DNA from: Ardenticatenaceae bacterium
GTDB taxonomy: Bacteria; Chloroflexota; Anaerolineae; Promineifilales; Promineifilaceae
Direction of reading: 5' to 3'
Length of the DNA stretch: 64,000 bases
NCBI GenBank assembly: GCA_020634395.1
Contig: JACKBU010000003.1
Location: 248,001-312,000, forward strand
The number at the start of each line of letters is the position of its first letter. Position 1 is the first letter of the stretch. Under the pieces are notes generated by a model. It saw only the letters and a list, made by a program, of their open reading frames with translations, did no database searches and was not told where the DNA came from. This document shows positions 58,688 through 64,000 of this stretch, piece by piece. Made by a program: the position numbers and the translations under genes.

Positions 58688-58712
58688 GCTCCGCCAAAAA
58701 GCGGGGCTTTTT
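58688..58712 (+). terminator. Terminator of tRNA-Glu
   Basis: Stem GCTCCGC/GCGGGGC (58688-58694, 58701-58707; one wobble) with loop CAAAAA, followed by TTTTT. Confidence 0.85.
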
Positions 58713-58794
58713 GTTTTTATGGTCCGTTGTCAAGTATCATTCGTTGACCATGGGCTGTTGCTGGTGAATGATTGACCTTTTTCTGGAGGTGGGC

Positions 58795-59835
58795 ATGAGA
58801 CTGGGGTTGATGTTGGGTTATGCGGGGCGGCGGATTGAGCTGCCGCTGGACTTGGTGCAGGAAGCAGACCGCCTGGGCGTATACGCGGTGTGGACGGCCG
58901 AGGCGTATGGTTCTGATGCGGTATCGCCGCTGGCGTGGCTGGGGGCACAAACGGAGCGCATTAAGCTGGGTACGGCGATTATGCAGATGCCGGGCCGCAC
59001 CCCGGCCAACGCCGCGATGACGGCGATGACGCTGAATCAGTTGAGCCACGGCCGTTTCCTCATGGGCCTCGGTTTGTCCGGGCCGCAGGTGGTGGAAGGC
59101 TGGCATGGGGTAAGCTACAAACGGCCGTTAACCCGCAGCCGCGAATACGTCGAAATCGTGCGCCAGATTTTCCGCCGCGAAGACCGACTAAGCTACGATG
59201 GTAAACTGTACCAGATCCCCTACCAGGGCGATGATGCCACCGGCCTGGGCAAACCGCTGAAAAGCACGCTCGAAGCGCAGCCCGACATTCCCATCTACCT
59301 GGCAGCCATTGGCCCGCAAAATGTGGAACTGACGGCTGAAATCGCCGATGGGTGGCTGCCAATTTTCTTCTCGCCCGACAAGTATGACGCGATTTATAAG
59401 GAAAGCGTGGAAGCCGGTTTCGCCAAAGCAGGCGGCGGCAAAAGCCTGGCCGATTTTGACATCGCGCCCACCGTGTCGGTGGTGGTTAATGATAACCTGG
59501 ACATTTGTTATAACATGTTACGGCCGTTTCTGGCCCTCTACATCGGCGGCATGGGGGCCAAGGGCAAGAATTTTTACAATGACCTGGCCGCCCGTTACGG
59601 CTACGAAGCCGCCGCCGCCGAAATCCAAGACCTCTATCTGGCCGGCGACAAAGGCGCGGCAATGGCCAAAGTCCCCGGCGAACTCATCGACGAGGTAGCC
59701 CTGGTTGGCCCGCGCGAGCGCATCAAGGAACGGCTGAGCCGCTGGATCAACAGCCCCGTCACCACATTGAACATGACCGTCTTCGACGTAGATACGCTGC
59801 GGACGATGGTGGAACTGCTGGCCGAAGTGGCATAA
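58795..59835 (+). CDS. LLM-class F420-dependent oxidoreductase
   Basis: A 346-residue luciferase-like TIM-barrel oxidoreductase. It starts MRLGLMLGYAGRRIELPLDL and continues with TAEAYGSDAVSPLAWLGAQT, LGTAIMQMPGRTPANAAMTA and FLMGLGLSGPQVVEGWHG. These match F420-dependent LLM enzymes such as methylene-tetrahydromethanopterin reductase-like or glucose-6-phosphate dehydrogenase-like proteins. The substrate is unknown. GGAGGT precedes ATG 58795. The F420 reductase-like gene at 33.2 kb fits with F420 use in this organism. Confidence 0.87.
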   Translation: MRLGLMLGYAGRRIELPLDLVQEADRLGVYAVWTAEAYGSDAVSPLAWLGAQTERIKLGTAIMQMPGRTPANAAMTAMTLNQLSHGRFLMGLGLSGPQVVEGWHGVSYKRPLTRSREYVEIVRQIFRREDRLSYDGKLYQIPYQGDDATGLGKPLKSTLEAQPDIPIYLAAIGPQNVELTAEIADGWLPIFFSPDKYDAIYKESVEAGFAKAGGGKSLADFDIAPTVSVVVNDNLDICYNMLRPFLALYIGGMGAKGKNFYNDLAARYGYEAAAAEIQDLYLAGDKGAAMAKVPGELIDEVALVGPRERIKERLSRWINSPVTTLNMTVFDVDTLRTMVELLAEVA

Positions 59836-59840
59836 AGAGG

Positions 59841-59892
59841 GAGATTGGAGACTGGAGATTTGGTACGTGGTCAATCTCCACTCTCCAGTCTC
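59841..59892. repeat. Intergenic word-repeat hairpin 8
   Basis: Perfect 11-base arms GAGACTGGAGA (59848-59858) and TCTCCAGTCTC (59882-59892). Further complementary GAGATTGG/CCAATCTC-type words lie around them. It shares the word GGAGATTGGAGA with the hairpin at 13813. Confidence 0.8.
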
Positions 59893-59902
59893 AATAACAA
59901 GT

Positions 59903-60439
59903 ATGGAATCCTGGAAAACACTTTCTCGCAAGACTATTCTGAATCACAGCAAATACCTGACGGTTGAAGAGCACGTGGTGGAGCTGCCAGACGGCCGTAT
60001 CATCCCCGATTGGCCGTGGGTGGTGACGCCTGACTTTATCAACGTGGTGGCAGTGACCGTTGAAGGGCAATTTCTCTTTTTCCGGCAAACCAAGTACAGT
60101 CTTGAAGGCGTCTCGGTGGCGGCGGTAGGCGGCTTTTTGGAACCGGACGAAGATCCGTTTGAGGGTGCGCAGCGTGAGCTTCTGGAGGAAACCGGCTATG
60201 CCGCACCGGATTGGACCTTCCTGGGCCGCTATTCTGTGGACGGCAACCGCGGGGCAGGCAATGCCCATTTTTACCTGGCGCAAAACGCCCAGCGCGTAGC
60301 CGAAATCGACGCCGACGACCTGGAAGAGCAGGAACTGCTGCTTCTTTCGCGGGCGGAGGTGGAAGCGGCGCTGGACGCCGGGGAATTTAAGCTGCTGCCG
60401 TGGACGGCCGTTGTCGCCTTAGCATTGCGTCAGATCTAG
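59903..60439 (+). CDS. NUDIX hydrolase (ADP-ribose pyrophosphatase-like)
   Basis: A 178-residue NUDIX enzyme. The box GGFLEPDEDPFEGAQRELLEETGY fits GX5EX7REUXEEXGU fully. The N-terminal strand region (VEEHVVELPDGRIIPDWPWV) resembles the dimerisation domain of ADP-ribose/ADP-sugar pyrophosphatases. It should hydrolyse a nucleoside diphosphate sugar. ATG 59903 is chosen, since the upstream frame runs into the hairpin repeat. It lies directly upstream of the hicB-like gene. Confidence 0.88.
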   Translation: MESWKTLSRKTILNHSKYLTVEEHVVELPDGRIIPDWPWVVTPDFINVVAVTVEGQFLFFRQTKYSLEGVSVAAVGGFLEPDEDPFEGAQRELLEETGYAAPDWTFLGRYSVDGNRGAGNAHFYLAQNAQRVAEIDADDLEEQELLLLSRAEVEAALDAGEFKLLPWTAVVALALRQI

Positions 60440-60501
60440 TCAAAATTGAGTTACGTGATGGTACAATAACCTTCGATAAATTTTCCAAGGATGGCCCGAC
60501 G

Positions 60502-60663
60502 ATGAGACAAGTCCTTATTTACCCTGGCGAAGATAATTTTTGGGTGGCAGAGTGTCCCAGTTTACCCCGCTGCATCAGCCAGGGCGAAAGACGAGAAGAA
60601 GTCATTGTCAACATTCGCGAGGCTATTGATCTGTACGTTGAATCCTTGACTGAAGTGGGATAG
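60502..60663 (+). CDS. hicB: HicB-family antitoxin (short)
   Basis: A 53-residue HicB/UPF0150 domain: QVLIYPGEDNFWVAECPSLP followed by CISQGERREEVIVNIREAI, with no added DNA-binding tail. It should fold as a partial RNase H-like domain that neutralises HicA. The start at 60502 gives the usual MRQVLIYP; a TACAAT box lies ~35 bases upstream. The partner gene immediately downstream is frameshifted, so this may be an orphan antitoxin. Confidence 0.82.
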   Translation: MRQVLIYPGEDNFWVAECPSLPRCISQGERREEVIVNIREAIDLYVESLTEVG

Positions 60664-60710
60664 ATGTTCCTGTGGACAATTTCGCGGCGCTTCTGGTCGC
60701 TGTATGATTA

Positions 60711-60931
60711 ATGGGAACCTTACCCAAGATTTCAGGAGCAGCGTGTGTAAAAGCCCTTGAGAAAGCGGGCTTTTACTTTAAAAGGCAGCGAGGCAGCCAT
60801 ATGGTCCTGCGGCGCGAGGATCCATTTGCCCAAATTGGGTGCTCAACCATAAGCAGCTTGATCGCGGGACGCTAAGAGCGATTGTTCGGCAGGCAGACCT
60901 GAGTGTGGATGAGTTTTTAAGCCTTCTGTAG
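60711..60931 (+). pseudogene. hicA: HicA-type toxin gene, frameshifted
   Basis: Reading from ATG 60711 gives a good HicA start: LPKISGAACVKALEKAGFYF, KRQRGSHMVLRREDPFAQI, including the catalytic His region (GSHMV). The frame then hits TAA at 60873. In the +1-shifted frame after ~60838 the rest of HicA appears (VLNHKQLDRGTLRAIVRQAD, LSVDEFLSLL, stop 60929). One base is missing near GGG at 60838. A 10-bp perfect hairpin (60747-60756/60767-60776) lies inside. It is either an inactive toxin or a sequencing error. Confidence 0.85.
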
Positions 60932-60941
60932 ATTATTTTCG

Positions 60942-62603
60942 ATGAGCAAACACAAGCCCTTTGAATACATTCCCGTTGTGGAAGTAGACGAATACGATGC
61001 CGAATGGCAGGCACGGCGCGAAGCGGTGGAGATTGAAGGCCGCGAAGAGATGTTGGTGGCCCTGATTGAGGAACTGGTGGGCAAACGGCCGTCTACCCCC
61101 AAGTCCTACTCGCGCACCATGCTCAAATACGTCCACCAGGGGCTGCCCTGGCTGTCGAAAAGCCAGGTGCTGCAAGCCTACCAGGAATTGTGCGAGCAAG
61201 ATTACCTGGAGTACGACCCGGAAGTGCGCGTGGCCTTACAAACCAAGCCGGTGCGCAGCCAGTCCGGCGTCACTGTGGTGACGGTGTTGACCAAGCCTTA
61301 TCCCTGCCCCGGCCAATGCATCTTCTGCCCTACCGACGTGCGCATGCCAAAAAGCTACCTCCACGACGAGCCGGGTGCGCAGCGTGCCGAACGCTACAAG
61401 TTCGACCCCTTCGACCAGACGGCCGGGCGCATTCGGGCGCTGGAGCAAATCGGCCATCCCGCCGACAAAATTGAGCTGTTGATTTTGGGCGGCACCTGGT
61501 CCAGCTACCGCCGCGATTATCAGGAATGGTTCATCAAGCGCTGCTTCGACGCCATGAACGGCGTGGAGGCCGATACGCTGCTCGAGGCGCAGGCGATCAA
61601 CGCCACGGCCGTGCGCCGCAACGTGGGGCTGGTGGTGGAGACACGCCAGGACCACATTGACGTAGAAGAACTGCGCTGGCTGCGCTATCTGGGCGTGACC
61701 AAAGTGCAGGTGGGCATTCAGAGTATGGATGAGCGCGTGCTGGCGCTGAATAACCGCGGCCACGACACGCAGGCCACCCGCGACGCGTTCCGCCTGCTGC
61801 GGCTGGCCGGTTTTAAGATTCACGGGCACTGGATGCCCAACCTGTTGGGCGCAACCCCAGAAAGCGACGTGGCGGATTACGGCCGTCTCTGGAACGATCC
61901 AGCCCTCCATCCCGACGAACTCAAAATCTACCCCACCATGCTGCTGGAAAACGCGGAGTTGTACGAGTACTGGCAGCGCGGCGAGTACCAACCCTACACC
62001 GAAGAAGAAGTGGTTGACGTGCTGGTGCAGTGCAAGCTGCAAACGCCGCGCTATACGCGCCTGACGCGAATCATCCGCGACATACCCACCACCAACGTTG
62101 TCGAAGGTTTTAAAAAGGCCAATTTGCGCCAGTTGGCCCAAAACGAGATCAAGCGGCGGGGATTACGCTGCCAGTGTATCCGCTGCCGCGAAGTACGCCG
62201 GGAACGCCTGACACCGGACGAACTGCACCTGACCGTGGAAACATATGAAACGGATGCCACGACCGAGCATTTTCTCAGTTTTGTGAGTGAAGATGACCGC
62301 ATCGCCGGCTTTTTGCGGCTGTCGTTTCCGCGCCAGGATGTGCCGCATCCCCTGCCGGAGCTGGAAAACCACGCCATGATCCGGGAAGTGCACGTGTATG
62401 GTCCCGCCCTGCCCATCGGCGATGAAAACCAGGGCGAGGCGCAGCACATGGGCCTGGGCACGCTGCTGGTGGATAAGGCGAAAGAGATGGCGCGGGCGGC
62501 GGGATACGGCCGTTTAGCCGTCATTAGCGCCATCGGCACCCGGGAATACTATGCCCGGCACGGCTTTGAATTAGACGGATTATACATGCACGTTTCTCTC
62601 TAG
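60942..62603 (+). CDS. elp3: Elp3-family tRNA U34 modification enzyme (radical SAM/GNAT)
   Basis: A 553-residue bacterial Elp3 that forms 5-carboxymethyluridine-type modifications on wobble uridines of tRNA. An N-terminal basic, tRNA-binding part is followed by a radical SAM core with cluster cysteines in CPGQCIFCPTD. Next are GGTWSSYRRDYQEWF and the MPNLLGATPESDVADY region. A small zinc-binding segment (CQCIRCREV) links to the C-terminal GNAT acetyltransferase (HMGLGTLLVDKAKEMA, ISAIGTREYYARHGF). Bacterial Elp3 acts alone. It starts at ATG 60942, close after the hicA remnant. Confidence 0.95.
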   Translation: MSKHKPFEYIPVVEVDEYDAEWQARREAVEIEGREEMLVALIEELVGKRPSTPKSYSRTMLKYVHQGLPWLSKSQVLQAYQELCEQDYLEYDPEVRVALQTKPVRSQSGVTVVTVLTKPYPCPGQCIFCPTDVRMPKSYLHDEPGAQRAERYKFDPFDQTAGRIRALEQIGHPADKIELLILGGTWSSYRRDYQEWFIKRCFDAMNGVEADTLLEAQAINATAVRRNVGLVVETRQDHIDVEELRWLRYLGVTKVQVGIQSMDERVLALNNRGHDTQATRDAFRLLRLAGFKIHGHWMPNLLGATPESDVADYGRLWNDPALHPDELKIYPTMLLENAELYEYWQRGEYQPYTEEEVVDVLVQCKLQTPRYTRLTRIIRDIPTTNVVEGFKKANLRQLAQNEIKRRGLRCQCIRCREVRRERLTPDELHLTVETYETDATTEHFLSFVSEDDRIAGFLRLSFPRQDVPHPLPELENHAMIREVHVYGPALPIGDENQGEAQHMGLGTLLVDKAKEMARAAGYGRLAVISAIGTREYYARHGFELDGLYMHVSL

Positions 62604-62656
62604 TCCGTTTGGGAAGGTTACCCACAAGTAAATATTTCCCAGGAGGGAACAATGAT

Positions 62657-63043
62657 GTGTCACTAATTTTAGTCGTTGAAGATGATGTTTTGCTGCAAGA
62701 AGTTCTGGCCGAACGTTTACGCCTGCGAGATTACGAGGTGCTTGTGTGTGGCGATGGCCAACATGCCATCGACACTGCGCTGGTTAATATGCCCGATGTC
62801 ATCCTGATGGATATGCACCTGCCGGTTTTGTCGGGCTGGGAGGCTACGCAAAAGCTGAAGTCCCACCCGGAAACAAAACGGATACCCGTGATCGCCCTGA
62901 CCGCCCATTCCACATTCATGTTGGATGACCGCCAAAAGAGCCTGGATGCCGGCTGCGACGACCACGAACCTAAACCTGTAAATTTTGATCGGCTCATTCG
63001 GAAGATTGAGCAGTTTATTGCCAGCCAGAGTGCCGCAGAGTAA
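62657..63043 (+). CDS. Single-domain response regulator (CheY-like)
   Basis: A 129-residue receiver with no output domain. The acidic pair is in LVVEDD, the phosphoacceptor Asp in DVILMDMHLP, the Thr in VIALTAHS and the Lys in EPKPVNFDRL. All are present, so phosphotransfer is likely. It is related to regulators partnered with hybrid kinases. GTG 62657 is chosen with AGGAGGG ten bases upstream; an ATGATG at the same place is out of frame and ends after three codons. No kinase gene is adjacent. Confidence 0.87.
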   Translation: MSLILVVEDDVLLQEVLAERLRLRDYEVLVCGDGQHAIDTALVNMPDVILMDMHLPVLSGWEATQKLKSHPETKRIPVIALTAHSTFMLDDRQKSLDAGCDDHEPKPVNFDRLIRKIEQFIASQSAAE

Positions 63044-63154
63044 CATCATCGGTTCCCCATACCCAAAACATCCCCGCCGCATTGTTGATCATCCTCAGAT
63101 TTTGCAAAACCTGACGAAGGACCGGCTCTATTCGGTTCAGTCAAGAAAAGGGAT

Positions 63155-64000
63155 TTACCACCAGGTTTTGTACGCCGTAACGGCCTCGCCGATGACATCT
63201 CCGCTGCTGCTGCGGGCCTGCACGCGCAGCGTCACCCGCTCGCCCGGCGGCACGCTGAGGGGCAGCGGAAAGGCGATCTGGCCTTTGTCGTCCGTGGGGC
63301 CTAGCGTGGCAGTCTGGGTTGTGGTGCCATAGGACAGCGTTAAATCCAACATCAGGTCCGTGACGGGATCACCCCCAGGCGTGAGGGTGGTGACGTATAG
63401 AATTTGCGTCTCGCCGCCATACAAGATAGGGGCTTTGACGTAGGCCTCCAGAAGAACGCTGCTTACTCCGGCCGAAGACACAGGGCGCGCATCACGACTT
63501 TCCTGATAGGTGAAGCGCATTTCGCTATCAAAGTGAGCCTGCCCCAGGGGGCTAAGCTGCACCCGCAACTCGGTTGGGGCTTCGGGACGCCATTCGAGAC
63601 GGCCGTTTTCAAAGTACTGCACACGCAAATCATCCACGTTCAACTGCTGAGAAATCGGCCGACCGAGGAACGTTTCGCCGTCATGGTCGTCATAAAAAGT
63701 TAAAAACTCATCCTGCACAGTGAAAGGTGTGCTGGCAAATGTGCGCACGGGTCCATCTGTTGGCAGTGGCGCCGCAACAGGCTCGATTAAGCCCTCCAAC
63801 GCCCATTGTCCCAGCGGCGTAACGACGACCTGCCGGGCAGCAGCGTCGTACTCCAGGCGGACGTTTTGAAAATACTGCAAGGCGCGGCCTTTTTCTTCGG
63901 CTACAAACTGCTCAGAGATGGGGTCTCCTAAAACTCGCCGCCCGCCGTGTTCATTGTAAAAATCGACAAACTCAGGAGCGATGGGGATACCGTTGCGCCC
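63155..64000 (-). CDS. Repeat-containing surface protein, partial (5' end outside window)
   Basis: At least 281 residues, open to the window edge, so the start is missing. It contains two copies of a ~55-residue repeat (FVDFYNEHGGRVLGDPISEQ to YFQNVRLEY, and FLTFYDDHDGETFLGRPISQ to YFENGRLEW). Each repeat has the pattern F-x-x-F-Y, D/GG-x-x-x-LG-x-PIS, QYF-x-N-x-RLE. The C-terminal ~110 residues look like an immunoglobulin-like beta domain (LLEAYVKAPILYGGETQILY to the end). Such repeats occur in secreted Chloroflexota proteins; their ligand is unknown. Confidence 0.65.
   Translation of the reverse strand, partial: GRNGIPIAPEFVDFYNEHGGRRVLGDPISEQFVAEEKGRALQYFQNVRLEYDAAARQVVVTPLGQWALEGLIEPVAAPLPTDGPVRTFASTPFTVQDEFLTFYDDHDGETFLGRPISQQLNVDDLRVQYFENGRLEWRPEAPTELRVQLSPLGQAHFDSEMRFTYQESRDARPVSSAGVSSVLLEAYVKAPILYGGETQILYVTTLTPGGDPVTDLMLDLTLSYGTTTQTATLGPTDDKGQIAFPLPLSVPPGERVTLRVQARSSSGDVIGEAVTAYKTWW

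Noticed and set aside
60711..60875. A complete short HicA variant
   Set aside because: The remaining conserved half is perfectly readable in the shifted frame, so a frameshift is the better explanation.

Overview
The window looks like a piece of a Chloroflexota chromosome, probably from an Anaerolineae/Ardenticatenia-like bacterium. This is an inference. It rests on high GC, dense bidirectional coding, bacterial Elp3, a family-4-like uracil-DNA glycosylase, F420-type enzymes (LLM oxidoreductase, NADPH:F420 reductase-like protein), many Thr/Pro-rich single-span surface proteins and an FtsZ ending in DIPAFLRRR. No rRNA, CRISPR array, prophage or transposase was seen. Most genes are chromosomal housekeeping or signalling genes.

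Layout. 0-10.4 kb: aldo/keto reductase, serine hydrolase, uracil-DNA glycosylase, a four-helix-bundle (IVP/S23-like) gene bracketed by inverted repeats, a methyltransferase, a HigBA-type toxin-antitoxin pair, PLP synthase pdxS-pdxT, a PAS histidine kinase and three membrane proteins. 10.4-22.5 kb (mostly minus strand): fatty-acid desaturase, MacB-like ABC exporter with a LolA-like lipoprotein, amidohydrolase, orphan LysW-like zinc ribbon, atypical response regulator, hemolysin-III protein, M24 peptidase, and parA-parB with a PfkB kinase. 22.7-34.4 kb: LysM/lamin-tail protein, endonuclease IV, M19 dipeptidase, DnaE, a large DEAD/DEAH helicase carrying an HNH nuclease module, an 8 x 42-bp minisatellite, an F420 reductase-like protein and a zinc-ribbon membrane protein. 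34.4-47 kb: malQ, glgA, an MFS transporter, an FtsB-like protein, a histidine kinase, two tandem CpaB-like genes, an NrtR-like NUDIX regulator, a DtxR-like repressor and oligoendopeptidase F. 47-47.6 kb: a tRNA operon (Phe-Gly-Cys) with a clear promoter and terminator, and a divergent selenocysteine tRNA. 47.6-64 kb: di-haem peroxidase, methyltransferase, two coiled-coil membrane proteins, a cation-chloride-cotransporter homologue, FHA and MEMO-family proteins, a small HTH gene directly upstream of ftsZ with an operator-like promoter, tRNA-Glu, an LLM oxidoreductase, a NUDIX hydrolase, a hicB/hicA locus with a frameshifted toxin, Elp3, a single-domain response regulator and a partial surface protein.

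The strongest unexplained signal is genome-wide. The palindrome ACGGCCGT occurs about 125 times by hand count, where base composition predicts about two. It lies in genes on both strands, in several frames, and in one terminator stem. It behaves like a highly iterated palindrome (compare HIP1 of cyanobacteria). A second layer is a family of intergenic hairpins built from short reiterated 'words' (such as GTTAGC, GGAGATTGGAGA, GCGTGATGCGTGA). Their relatives have also entered the coding sequences of dnaE and the helicase, and one copy in inverted orientation encloses the four-helix-bundle gene.
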